Below are positions 25,180-37,500 of a stretch of DNA of 64,000 nt, piece after piece. The notes beneath the pieces are model-generated. The model was not told the DNA's origin. It saw only the letters and a list, made by a program, of their open reading frames with translations, and did no database searches. The stretch is taken from assembly GCA_947652605.1 (NCBI GenBank), contig OX393576.1, positions 51,312,966-51,376,965 of the forward strand. Reading direction: 5' to 3'. The stretch comes from Elmis aenea. Its lineage: Eukaryota; Arthropoda; Insecta; Coleoptera; Elmidae. Made by a program: the position numbers and the translations under genes. The stretch's first letter is position 1; each line of letters begins with the position of its first letter.

Positions 25180-25603
25180 CAGGGTGTCTCAGTTATCGTG
25201 CACAGCATGGGAATCTCGCAAACGGTAAGAGATACAGAGTTGCTTAAATGGATTAAAATGATCATGATTTGCATACCTATGTAAATTCATTCTCAAAATA
25301 TTTTTCAACATTACTAGTACACTATGTAGCGTATATTTGAAAGTCCAATAAATTTTACCTGTCTTCATTTTTTTATTTTTATTTTAATATTAACTTTCTT
25401 ATTTCAAAGACAGGTTGTAGTTGACTGTGCCACCATTAAAATTAAATTTTTTAATCGTTTCGCTGGGGTATGAGCTGCTATTGTTAGGTTTATCTTAAAA
25501 AATAAGTTATTAAAATATCATTGTATTTATTAACTTCAATCAAAGTGGGCATTGAAAAACAAAACTACATAAATAAGCTGTGCTTGATAACTGGAACAGC
25601 CTG
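25180..25603. mobile_element. Foldback/mariner-type MITE
   Basis: The left end is CAGGGTGTCTCAGTTATCGT, with internal TCGCAAACGGTAAGAGATAC. The right end is the complement of CAGGCTGTTCCAGTTATCAA. Same family as 10600-11245. Confidence 0.7.
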
Positions 25604-25803
25604 TATACGTTTAGTACTCATTGAAATTAGAAATGAGTTTATATGAACACTGAACAGGTATTTGCGAATATCCTCAAATCAACACTTAGAGACACAGGGT
25701 ATTCAGTTTATTACTTGCGCAGTTTATCTTATTTGTCAGTAACCAAATGCCTACATTGTACAATCATTTTGACGTAATCATAAATCCCCCCAAGTCCCCT
25801 GAA

Positions 25804-26499
25804 CTATTATTTATTATATTTCCGCGGAGGTGGTCCCCTTTCGGGTTCCTGTACTACGACCTATTGGTCTATTGTACCCTCTGGTGATAGCCCCTTAAAG
25901 AAGTCCTGTGTTTTTGAAAAACTCCAGGATTTTCTTTAACGGTGTTTTTCTTAGCTCATCTTGGTTGGCTTTTTCCATCCCTAGAAGTCTACGCCGATAG
26001 GGTGTGAATGCTTCACCCTGGCATATTACGTGAAGAGAAGTTTGTTCTTCTTTACCACATCCTCTGCATATATTGGTCTTTTAGAGCCCTATTATGTAGA
26101 AGTGTTTGTTTAGCTCACAGTGTCCTGTGGCTGCTCTGCTCATCTACTCTACCAATCCTGACCATTTCTTCAGTCTTTTCTTTAGATACCATTGGCAGGA
26201 TAGCCATAGAATGGGCTTGTCCTGCAACTTTTTTCCAATGAGCATTATGTCCTTGTATTAATATGTCATTAAATCACCGCTTGGCTGTTCCATAGGATGT
26301 ACCAATTGCGGGTTCTGGTCCGAAGTTGGGTGTCTCGCTGCCAATTTTGACTAGTCGATCTGCCTTCTCGTTTCCTGGTATATTAGCGTGCCCTGGGCAC
26401 CATACCAGTTTAAGATTAATCCTGCTTCCTAGCACGTGTGCCCGTATGCAGTTCAGAACAAGTCCCGAGTTTACTTCCGAGTCCGACGAGCCAAGAGCT
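25804..26499 (-). mobile_element. 5'-truncated non-LTR retrotransposon (RNase H and C-terminal zinc knuckle), with 13-base target duplication
   Basis: The minus strand encodes LKLVWCPGHANIPGNEKAD, the C-terminal half of an RNase H domain. Later come GHCELNKHFYIIGL and a CRGCG..H..C knuckle, the usual end of I/Jockey-type ORF2 proteins. At least one stop follows IIGL. The segment is flanked by a direct 13-base repeat, CAAGTCCCCTGAA, at 25791-25803 and 26500-26512, and has an A-rich 3' tail (left side). This fits a classic reverse-transcribed, 5'-truncated insertion. Confidence 0.85.
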
Positions 26500-26512
26500 C
26501 AAGTCCCCTGAA

Positions 26513-28110
26513 ATAAAATACCTAAAAAATCTTTTTTTTTTTTTTTTTATAAAAGTCATCGAATCTTAAATAAACGACGTTAAGCAGAATTACAAAATAA
26601 ATCGAATACCATTGGAAAAATGTATTGCCAACATTCACAAAATACTGTAAAAACCTGAACAATAAATATTATATAAACAAAAATGTCATTTTAACAATGG
26701 CATGTACCAAAGCGCAATAAGTATTTATTTGAAAAAATTCCATTAAGAAATTAATATTTTTAAGTTTTTGACTTGAGTGGTTGCCAAGATGTGCCATCGA
26801 ACTAACATTTTTTGACCTTGTAAACAGTTTACTTTTATCTGATTGATAAAAGAGTTGTTACGTGTAGTTAGGCCAAGCGCGTGGTTTTTTTGTTCGAGGA
26901 GTAATTATTCATTTTGATGCATTAAAAAAAAAGTAGTTGATGTGACGTTAATAATTAATTAAATTGAGACACAAATACCGTCAAAATTGACGTTTAATGA
27001 AGATCACGGCCTTTCAAATTAAAAAAATCAAAAAATTTTAAATTAGCATTAGATGCGTCTGTCTATTGGTAGATTGGTACCATTACCTTTCGTATAAGTT
27101 GAATTGGCGAGCAGGAATTTACGAAAACATTCAAAACAATGTTAAACTCCTATGTTCGAGCTTGCAAGTATGTTGGGAAATATGTTTTTTGACGAAAAGT
27201 ATTTTTTGTAATGAAACGATAGTGGCTCATACGTTTATTTAAATACAAAATATTTTAACGAATTTGCCATTACCAATAAGATGCATCCTTGTTTAGAGAC
27301 TGCTACAAAAACAAAAAAAAGACCAAGTCAAAATACATATTTCACAACATTTAAAGCCGATTAAAGTTATCTTAAATTTACGTTTTTCAGATAATGTACT
27401 TGTAAACAAAAGAAAATTTCATTTGTGCTGTTAATGGCACACTAAATAAAAAATTAATTTGTAGTTGTTTTAAAAATTGCTTTTCTGATTCCAAAAATGT
27501 GAAAATACGTATTTAGTGTACTATTATCAATAATATAGATTCATTGGCTAAAATTACAAATTCGAAAATTAAGTTTAATAAAATTTTTTTTTTTTAAATA
27601 AAATCACATTCCGCATCAAACAAATATTGTTCAAAATAGCTTTATTGTTTAATATCCAAAAATTATTGCTTGTTTTTAGATTATTAATTAACACATACTA
27701 GATTGATTTTTATTACGTTCTTGTTAACCATTTCTTTATCGCATTGTTCTATCAACGGTGTAAGCTAAGAATAATAAGATATCAAAAGTATCTTGCCAAC
27801 ACTCGATACAAAACTGATTTAAACTTAACCTGATTATTAATGCTTGCAGTAAAGTGTTTGTAGTAGTTATCAATTGCTATAGCAATAAAAAATAACTTGC
27901 ATAATTGTATTTCTTTCATAATTATATTCGTTGTTAATTTCATTAGTACAATCAAGATGTGGTTGTTAAACAATTATTTTTAATGAAAATTTTCTTCACC
28001 TATCAAATTTGCGTTTTCAACCAATCACTAATCTTAAATAATCTAGAGACTACCAATAGGAGCATAATTACACGGTAATAATTTTACATTCCCCTGTCAG
28101 AGGATCAACC
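26513..28110. other. Intergenic, nothing recognised apart from a poly-T run
   Basis: A poly-T tract of about 20 lies at about 26530. No coding is seen. Confidence 0.35.
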
Positions 28111-28114
28111 TCCT

Positions 28115-28280
28115 GTCAAATTTGCGTTTTCGACCAATAACAAACTCAGATTTCCTAGAAACGACCAATAAACATAATCATACACTGGTAATATCCTTTT
28201 CGCAATTAACAGATTTTCATGCGTTTATTGGTCGTTTCTAAGAAATGTGAGTTTGTGATTGGTCGAAAATATAAATTTGG
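28115..28280. repeat. Inverted repeat containing CCAAT-type boxes
   Basis: Arms at 28115-28172 and 28222-28280 pair (TTCGACCAATAACAAACTC and its complement, and GAAACGACCAATAAAC). A diverged half copy lies just upstream at 28005-28070. This is probably a MITE. Confidence 0.65.
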
Positions 28281-30196
28281 AAAGGGAATTAAATATTTTG
28301 GTCTTGATAATTTTTTTACGAATTTCGGCGACCAGTAGCGTTACTTTAATATAGATTAAACATTAAACCACACTCCTGACGCAGTACGCTGGCTACTTGT
28401 GCAATTTGACATAACATACATTTAATTAGACAGGTAGCTTAGGTGAAGGAAATTTTTGGGTAACATTAGTGAATATCTTCCGTATACGTTTAAAAAGCTG
28501 CTTGGGCAATGATTTTACACATTTGAAATATTTTATACTACAAGGAGTTATAGTTAGACGATTTTCGGTTTTTTTCTAATTTATCCGGATACCGTTTGAG
28601 ATATTTCCAATTTTTCCTCAAGTTATTAATAAGCACTGAATTTAGCAACTTTACCAATTTTAAACCCATATACTCCAGCGAGATCCCCAGGTTTAAACTC
28701 GAATTTGAAACACCCTATACTATATGTATTACAATACAAGAAATAAAGTATACATACTTCCATTTCTCAAAAACTGTTTTAATATTAAAAATTAAATAAC
28801 TAAACTAAACGGAAAAAACAATTTTTGTTTTTTAAAATACTTTGTTGTTTTGTTTAACTATATACTTAAAATTTAAATCTATGACCGATGTAACAATGTG
28901 ACTAAAGGAAATTAGTCTAATATATAATTGGCTCATTTTATAAGCGAATTTTTATACGGAAGTTACAAACATGTGACCATCGCTGCTTAAAAATGTATTC
29001 TGTGATTGTGAACAAATTATAACTGACGAAACTGTTTGTTTACTTAGGAAAAAACGTCATTAAAATTATGTTTACGTAGTTCAAGTATATTTTAAATCTT
29101 TATTGTATGATTGCATTGATTTATAATAAGTCGTTTTTCGTAAGCATCTGCATAAATTATCGGTATATGGTCATACCTTGCAATTTATAGTTTATTATCA
29201 GAACACGTACATGTTACGGTGTTTAATTTCTGTTTCACATTTTAGAATCGTTGTTATTACTTATTATTTAAAGTTTTACTATTTTTGAACATATCTGACG
29301 TAAAAGCAATTTCTCGAGAATCATAAAATTTAAGAAGTATTGTTCTGGGTAACTGAAATGCAATTTTGAGATAAAAATAAAATATTTTAAAACAGTTGCT
29401 CATAAATACCGATTAACAGACTATAAAAACATAAATAATAATAATTAATCATTGTTGGTACTTCTATTACTGTTTTTCGTGAAATTTTTGTGACAAATAT
29501 GTTTATGCATTGTAGTTAGTACTGCTTTATTTTATTAGTTGCTTTTATATCGTTCTTAAGTCAAATTTTAAACTCATTCCACCGATTAAACTCAATGCCA
29601 TTTTTAGACGCTTGTTGGACAGAACCTTGCTTATAATCAGGTGACAATAATCGGTAGATAATAATTAGGAAGTCTATTTATTCAATTAGCATAGTTAGGT
29701 AGAATTTCAAAAGAAATTGAATGACGTGTAAAAAATAAACCAATGCTGCAAATTTTCTTGAAAAAAACTATTATGTTGGGAAGTAATATTTTTTTATGTT
29801 GCGTTTTTACCGAGATACAGATCAAATATAAGTTGTTTTTTTTTAAATGCAACCATAATTAGCTGTAACCTTATAAATAAGGTTTTTTTCTGGCTTTAAT
29901 TAAAAAAGTATGTAATATTAGCAGTTCTTCATATAAACAAAAACTATGTATAATCAATTATTATAACGTTAAAGCAGTGTTTCTTAGCGTTTTTGAATTT
30001 GTGTCCTTTTTTAAATCAAGTTTTATTGCGCCCCCTTTACAATTTTTATGTCCTACCAAAACACTATTTGTTTTTACTTCTTAACTGTCCTTGGACTGGG
30101 TACATAACTTTGAGAATCTGTATTTTTGTTAGTAGCTTTTTTACTAATATAACCTTACAAATACAAATACCTTCATATCCGGAACACTAGCTATTA
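28281..30196. other. Intergenic, no gene seen
   Basis: A short relic at 28555-28722 ends AACTCGAATTTGAAACACCCTATA and resembles the mariner-derived repeats at 18203 and 51890. From 29970 a patch reads GCAGTGTTTCTTAGCG, like a hAT end. No coding was found. Confidence 0.35.
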
Positions 30197-30383
30197 GAGT
30201 CACCGCACACTAGACTTTTAATCGGCCGACAGTTTTATCGTCTTCGCAAATGGCAAGAGTGTTTATGAGAGCGCGCACACTTACCGATTATTTAGTCGGC
30301 CAACTAAATAATACAAATCCCTATCATGACCCGATAACGATCAAACTGTCGGCCGACTAAAAGTCTGTAGTGTGCGGTGACTC
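30197..30383. mobile_element. 187-base MITE with TTA target duplication
   Basis: TIRs begin GAGTCACCGCACACTA and include CGGCCGACAGTTT. TTA flanks both sides (30194-30196 and 30384-30386), as in PIF/Harbinger-type elements. Confidence 0.85.
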
Positions 30384-30386
30384 TTA

Positions 30387-30663
30387 AGCTGCGTTCACAT
30401 AGAAAAGTATTGTATTGTAGCGTAAGCAAAGTTAATTATACGAATATCAAATGATGCCTTGCAAGCCGTGTGGTTAGGTATTGCAAGACCTTGCAATGCC
30501 CTATAACAAGAACCAATCGCAGTGGATTAACCCTGCGTATGCGCGTGGTAATCGCCTTTAGTGTACAAACACTACAATACGTCTATGTGAACGCTACTCT
30601 TGCAGGCACGTAGATTACAATACAATACAATACAATGGAATAATTTTCTATGTGAATGCAGCT
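30387..30663. mobile_element. 277-base MITE abutting the previous one at a shared TTA
   Basis: The ends are AGCTGCGTTCACATAGAAAA and the complement of AGCTGCATTCACATAGAAAA. TTA is at 30384-30386 and 30664-30666. The left TTA is also the right target copy of the 30197-30383 MITE. Confidence 0.85.
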
Positions 30664-31246
30664 TTAGAGTTAAAACCTTAGGTAAAAACCTATTGTATGT
30701 GTGACTGCTGTAATTTTTAGTCTGTATTATAAAGTTCTTGCTTTTTTATTGTCTTAATAAATATTTTTGCCTTTGATTATCACTTTTTTTCGCGCCCCTA
30801 TTTAGATATTTTGCCCCCTTAGGGGTCGCACCCCACAGGTTGCGAATCACTAGCTAATCACTAAAGAAATTGAATAATGAGTCTTAATTAAATAACCGTT
30901 AATTGTTTTTCAACTTTACAAAACTTCTCGAAAAATCAGTGTAATAGTGTTAACTATTCTCATCAAACCAATAGCAATCATGCTATTTTCTCTTCATGTA
31001 ATAAGTCACAATTGTAAATATGTTTACATCTATTTAAACCATTTTAAAAGAAAGTAACAGTGGAAATTACCCACTAATTATCCTAAGACATGTATTGTGA
31101 GATCAACTAGAAGTAAAAAGATCTGGAATTAATAAAGTAAATTTTGCATTATGCAAAATTCGACTACTCGAAGCAGATACGTAGAAACCTTATATTGGTT
31201 GGTTCTAGGAGTTGGAAATCTGAAAATTTAGAAACTCAGAAAATAT
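30664..31246. other. Intergenic, possible hAT end only
   Basis: At 30800-30850 the sequence CCCCTTAGGGGTCGCACCCC then GGTTGCGAATCACT looks like a hAT terminus pairing loosely with 29973. Otherwise nothing is seen. Confidence 0.3.
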
Positions 31247-31415
31247 AAGGTTTGTTCCAACACGCTTGCTGACAGTGCGCCGCACTATCAGGAGTGTGCA
31301 GTGTGCACAGTATCAATATCGCGTGCCATTACAGTCTTTAATGGCACGCTATATCGATAGTGCGCAGAATCCTGATAGTTTATTGGATTGTAATAGCCCT
31401 GTTTGAACAGACCTA
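31247..31415. mobile_element. Short MITE with inverted ends
   Basis: AAGGTTTGTTCCAACACG at the left pairs with the complement of TAGGTCTGTTCAAACAGG at the right. The inside is rich in GTGCGC-type inverted motifs. Confidence 0.6.
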
Positions 31416-31907
31416 TAGTTTCTTCATGTTTGTTCGTTTAGAAAGTCAAAAATCCCAAACAGGCAACATGTAATGTGTTTGGATACTGAAACCAAGATAT
31501 TCGAAATTAATGAACGATGTGTTTTCACTCTGGGAGTTAAAATACTTTTCCGTATAGACTTGTGAGTTGTATTTTAGCTCCGGGATTCCAGATACCTTAA
31601 AAAAACGATTTTTTGTATTGTGTGTTCGCTTGAGATCCAAAAATCTGAGTCTGTTAAGAAACATGTGCTGTAATTTTGCTCCAGGAATTAAATTACTCAC
31701 AACAGATGCATTCCTTGTGGTGATGGTTTGCTTAGAACAGCATTTCCCAATTGTTCTACGACAAAATACCTTACAAATGCTGAAATTTTTACGGATCTCA
31801 CCTTGTCTATTTTGTAGGAAAATTCTGCTCGCATTAATATGTCGTTGAGAAAATAAGTAAAACAAAAATTGCTAGTTTTGACACACTGGGGTACTCCTAT
31901 GTTACAT

Positions 31908-32856
31908 TTATATAAGAATTAATAGCAGTTTCTTGTGTATTTGTTTTAAATCAGAATCACTAATTAAATCAATTGGATTTTCAAAATCACTTGCGCTGAA
32001 GCCTGCTAGCCTAGCTGTCACTGTAAATGGATTCCGAACTGAGGAATTATATTCACTGGATTTTGGAAAATGTTGCAACTTCGTTAATTGAAAAACATGA
32101 AAGTGTTCTAAAATTATGTTTGAAATTTCTTCATCGACTTTAAAATTTATTTCAGCCAAAAATTAGTGCAAAATTATTATGTCCATCTGTAGAAATCCAG
32201 ATTCATAACCTCCTATCAAAACATGCAATTTTATCTGATATATTAAAATTATGATATTTTTTCTTTGTAATGATAAGTTACTTGCATTGCACTTTGTAAT
32301 AATATGTTCCAGATACTCAGACTCATCGAACATGTAGAATTTGTTAAAAATGTAATAAAAGTTTTTTCATAATTTTGTGACGTCAAAACGACAAATTACT
32401 CACTACGAAGTTCTAAAAGTCCCAATAGTACTTTTCTTCTGGATAACATCTCAATTTAATATGTAATAAAAGTGCGTTATCTGCGCTACTCATTTCATCG
32501 CACATAATATTAAATAATCTGGATTGAAGTGATCGAGATTTTATATAGCTAATTTTTACCGCTTCTACGTAAATAGCTGTTAAATATGTAAGATTTTTTT
32601 GTTTTAGTGCTTGTCTATGCAAAACACAATAACTTTTGGTGGCTTTTGTAGCTACTTGCAGAATCCTTGTTACAACTCCCTTCATCCTTTAGCCATTGTT
32701 TGAGCACCATCTTTACAAATAATAATAATCCACTTCTCATAACCGATATTCTGTTTTGCTCGTATTACTTTTAATAATTTTTCACGAAACACGTATTTAC
32801 TTTCCGCGAGAGACCAGTGTTCTGCGGAACATAGTTTGGAAAACGCTGCCGTAGGG
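31908..32856 (-). pseudogene. hAT-type transposase relic (ZBED5/SCAND3-like)
   Basis: The minus strand reads, in broken frames, WIIIICKDGAQTMAKG (about 32740-32690), then GVVTRILQVAT, CVLHRQALKQKNL, SRSLQSRLFNIMCDEM and LLLHIKLRCYPE. Further on comes NPFTVTARL..DFENPIDL. These follow the order of domesticated hAT proteins of the ZBED5/FAM200 type (DGA motif, CxxHR, LLLHTEVRW, NPF). A stop just after TMAKG and a break after YYWDF make it dead. The tip near 32820-32856 (GTTCTGCGGAACATAGTTTG) looks like a hAT terminus. Confidence 0.7.
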
Positions 32857-32995
32857 AGTCAAAAATACGGTTACGATAAGAAACGCGTTGTTTTTTCTCG
32901 GTTCTTCAGATACTATAAAAAAAAACTTTTTGTGATGTATGTGATTTGTTAAAAAAAAGTATTGCAGTTATGTTCTCCAGAAATTAAAATACTAT

Positions 32996-33915
32996 GGGAT
33001 GTTTCAACAAAAGATGTAGGATTTGGTTTTTTAAATAAAATTTCAAAAAATCACGATAATTAAATTTTTTAAATGTTTTTATAAAGTAGAGAATAGCACA
33101 TCATCAAAATGGCCACCTCGGCTCTTTTTACGGACCGCCACCCTTTTCTTGAAGTTTTTGGTCATTTTTCGCAAAGATCCGGCTCTATCTCAGCAACAGC
33201 TGCCTCGATATTGGCTGGCTTTGAGAGCGTGAATGAACTATGGATTATTGGCATAGACTTTTCCTTTATTATAGACTCAAATAAAATAGTCCAATGGTCT
33301 TAAATTGTATGATTTTGGTGGCCAATTGATGTCGCCTTTTCTCGAAATTAAACGACCTGGGTACTTGGAACGCAATAAAGTGATTTTATCGCCACGTATG
33401 GCATGTGGCACCATCTTGTTGGAAGTAGATGTCCGCTATATCCATATTTTTTAGCTTAAGCCACAAAAAGTTGGTCAACATGTTAGTACAGCGCACTCCA
33501 TTGACCGAAACAGCTCTTCCAGCATCGTTTCCTAAAAGTTGAGGTGTTTGGGCATTCTTCGACACTTTTACTCACTGCGGTAATTTTCGATTAAACGGCA
33601 AGCCCGAGTGCGCTTTGACGTCTTTAGATCTTGTGGTAAACCGGTCTCTTTGAATTTTTTAAATTAAATTTCGAATAGCGGTTTCGCTTGATCACAATTA
33701 TCTGGAAAAAATGCACAAATTTTTCGAAGTTTATTCGTGAGAGAATTTGAATTTTCGTAATCAAATTAAACGATTTGTGTGCGTCCGGAGACTGTAACGC
33801 TCCACAATAAATTCCACTAGGAAGTAGATGAAAGTTGTCAAATACTTACTTTAAAAAGTTTGACAAATGAAAAATGTTTTGCAATTCAAATCCTACACCT
33901 CTTGTAGGGACACCC
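32996..33915 (-). pseudogene. Dead mariner transposon with transposase relic
   Basis: Ends GGGATGTTTCAACAAAAGAT and the complement of GGGTGTCCCTACAAGAGGTG both continue into GTAGGATTTG. Inside, the minus strand gives NWPPKSYNLRPLDYFI, where active mariners have SPDL or SCDL, so the third acidic residue is Asn. The C-terminal end is KSRGGHFDD. Several stops interrupt it. Confidence 0.75.
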
Positions 33916-34540
33916 TTTAGTAATTGATCAATGGTTCGTGGTAATTGTTCGGGAAACTCGATACTCTCGGAAAGGATAGATCTTTCGTTAAGCATTTGTT
34001 TCAAGCGTCATAACCTTGGATGGAATCAAAAATATATGTTGCGTTGTCGTTTTGGTAATTTAGATACATCGAAAGATGTGTTATCTATTTGCTCCGACAG
34101 TCAAAACACATGAAACGAAAAAAAAAACAATTAAAAAAAGGTTTGCCTTGCTTTGTTTTTAGTACAAAGTAAAAATGAATTTTCCATCTTGCATAAAAAA
34201 ACGTTTATGTCTTTTGTATTATCGAGCTAATTATTCGAATAATGTTACTGTAACGTTTTAAAATGTCACAATAAAACCAATAAAGCAATATGATTTACGC
34301 ATGCTATATTTTATGTCATTTGCTGTTCAATCAATCCGTAGAGCGTTAAGGTTAAGTGAATTTTTCGTTAAAATTGTGCAAGGCAAATATATTTACAAAT
34401 AACTACAACACATTAACAGAACAATGCGCTATTAAACAAACGTAAGCTGTATCAGTCATCAAATTGTGGGTGTAAGTTAAACTTGTCGTGAGATCACTAA
34501 CCACTTATGGCAGAAATTATGGTATGTTGCAGGATAGAGG
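33916..34540. other. 5' flank of gene B
   Basis: AT-rich spacer between the mariner relic and the gene B start. The promoter should be here, but no motif is convincing. An out-of-frame ATG at 34507 precedes the chosen start. Confidence 0.4.
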
Positions 34541-37500
34541 ATGGGAAGGCGAACTGGTGGGTTTAATACTGGCCCTACCGAATTTATACCCGCCGAAGCT
34601 TTGGGAGGTGATATAGACTATGAACGAACAGGAGGATGTTTTGTTTCTACAAAGAAGGCTATTCTTTTAGCACTTTTTGCCATCATTTCTTGCGTTATTG
34701 TAGCCGTACTCATGTATTTTTATGCACCTAACAGATCTGACTTGAATGTGAGTAATACAAATTACATTTGCACTGTAAATACTGTCTTGCACTATTTTTT
34801 TTTTTTACTTGTTTGGATCTCAGAAAGAACGGTAGCTGCAAGTCGATTAAAGATTAAAGAAATATGATTCGGTTACAAGTCGGTAAACCATTTTGTGATA
34901 ACCAGAATTCCGATCATCCGTTGTCGTTTGTTATTTCTTTCGGTTTTTGGGATTACTTAATGAAAATGGGTGTTTGTGTGTTAATAGTTTATAGATTAAG
35001 AATAACCGAGCGTTTGTTTTTTGATACTTCTTCAAGTGTTTTCTAAGCGGTAGTTAACTTTTATTGTTTCTAAAAATCATTCTTGACATGTTTTTAAACT
35101 AAAAACATTGGTGTGATTGGTTCAAAATTATACATTTTATGTATAGATGTAAAAATTTACTATGGCGTCTGTAGTCCATAAAAATAAAAAAAGTTGACCA
35201 TCGCCAAAATACGTTTAAAGAACTAATAATAAGCAAATGCTTCCCTCGCATTCTATACATATACAGGGTGGTGCTTTTTTCGATGCTCACCATTGCTATC
35301 TTGGAAACGGTAAGAGATACAAGGTCGGTTAAATTAGAGAAAAGTTGCACATTTTTATGGCAAACAAGAATCTAAATAGAAATCCTGGATATTTTGATTC
35401 GTTTTTGATTTATTACAAAAAAACTGAAAAGTGTGATTTTAGAAAAATATTATTATCTTCCCTACCGTTGACGCTATTTCATTTAAACTTGGTAACTTTA
35501 TGTTTTTGACCGTCCTGGGTTTAATGACGTCAACAGAAATTTTCTAAGCCTTCTAGATTTCAAGTTGCGATAGTCAACTTTTTTATTTCTCATGGCCGCC
35601 ATATTGGATTTTTACACCATCAGATAGACAAAAAAATTAGCTTTTCAGTTTAGTAACCAAAATACCTTTTTCTTTCAAAAAACTTGTTGAAATTTGAAAA
35701 TTTGTATAAATAATCTATAAAATCGTGAATGTTCTGAAAACAATTGAAATTATAATATAAATAAAAGTGACACAACGTTTTATAGGTCTAATAAAATAAC
35801 GAAATGACAATAAATTTAAAACACCAGATAAATAATTATTTAAATTGTTTAAAGTGCGCGCCGTTATGTACGATGTAGTGGTTAGTCCTCAAATTCATTT
35901 CGCCCACTGCCTTTAGGATAGTTTGTCTCGAAATAGAGTCGAAAGCATTTTTGATTTTACGGCGAAGAAGTTGAATATTTTCCGTTAGGGTTGCATAAAC
36001 AACATCAATGTAAAAGTAATCCATAGGCGTTAAACATGGCGATCGCGGAAGCCAATGAACAGGACCAAACGTACCAAGTCATGAATTTTGAAAGCGTACA
36101 TCTAAATTAATATCCTTTTACAATGCGGGTGTTGTGAGGACCAGCTCCTTCTTGCTGAAACTACTGATGATTTTTAATTGTTAATAATGGCAATTCGCCT
36201 AACATATCTTCTAAATATGTTTCCAACAATCTAAATTAATTTCGTTATCATTAGACCAATAAAATGTTCTGTAGTTTTTATTTATATCATAGTTTCAATT
36301 GTTTTTCAGAGCATTCTCGATTTTATGAATTATTTACACAAATTTAAAAATTTCAACAACTTTTTTAAAAGAAAAAAGGTATGTTGGTATCCAATCTGAT
36401 AAGCTCATTTTTTTGTCTGTCTGATGGTGTAAAAATCCAATATGGCGGGCATAAGAAATAAAAAAGTTGACTATCGTAACTTGAAATCTAGAAGGTTAAG
36501 AAAATGTCTATTGACGTCATCAAACCCCGGACGGTCAAAAACATAAAGTTGCCAAGTTTAAATGAAATAGCGTTAATGGTAGGGAAGATAATAATATTTT
36601 TCTAAAATCACATTTTTCAGTTTTTTTGTAATAAATCAAAAACTAATCAAAATATCCAGGATTTCTTTTCAGATTCTTGTTCGCCATAAAAATGTGCAAC
36701 TTTTCTCTAATTTAACCGACCTTGTATCTCTTACCGTTTCCAAGATAGCAATGGTGAGCATCGAAAAAAGCACCACCCTGTATACATAAGAGTAGGTACT
36801 CATTTTCGTAAAAATAACAGAAATATTAAAGAAAGAAAAATCAAATTTTTTTGTTCATTTTTAAAACGGCTTAAATTATCAAAAAACCGAAAGCAGATTT
36901 AAAACACATCTTAAATCTATAATACTTTTGTATTGTCCAGTGTATACGAATGTCGAAGCTCCTTCTGGTGGGCAACTTTTAAATAGTAAAAAAAAACAAG
37001 CTCATTTAAACGGTTCGTAAATGATTAATTTTTAAGAACGACCAAGACTACTACTGCCAAATAAATTATTTTAGTTGCATACAAGCTTTCAATTCGAAGA
37101 CGGCAATAATTGGGATTTCGCTTATTTTTAAAGATAGAGCAATGCTTTAAATTAGGAAAATTGGCTAAATTTAAAGTTTTGTAGATATATTTAAAATATC
37201 ATATTAAAGATGTTCATAACATTTAAACAAAAGAAAATAATAGAAAAATTAATTTTTCCTTAAAAGTTTTCGAATTTAATTTAGTTATGCAGTAAAAATT
37301 ATAAGAAATTCGATTTAAAAAATATGGAAAATATATTTAAAACAAACAAAATGAATCTGCTGTTTAAATTCTTTACCAGTTGTTTTTTAATCTAAAGAAA
37401 CATTGGTAAGATTCTTTTTCAAAACTTATTTTTAGAACAATGAGACGAGTTTTTAAATATTTTGAGTTATCGGTGTTTTCACAAATAAAGTTTTGTGTAA

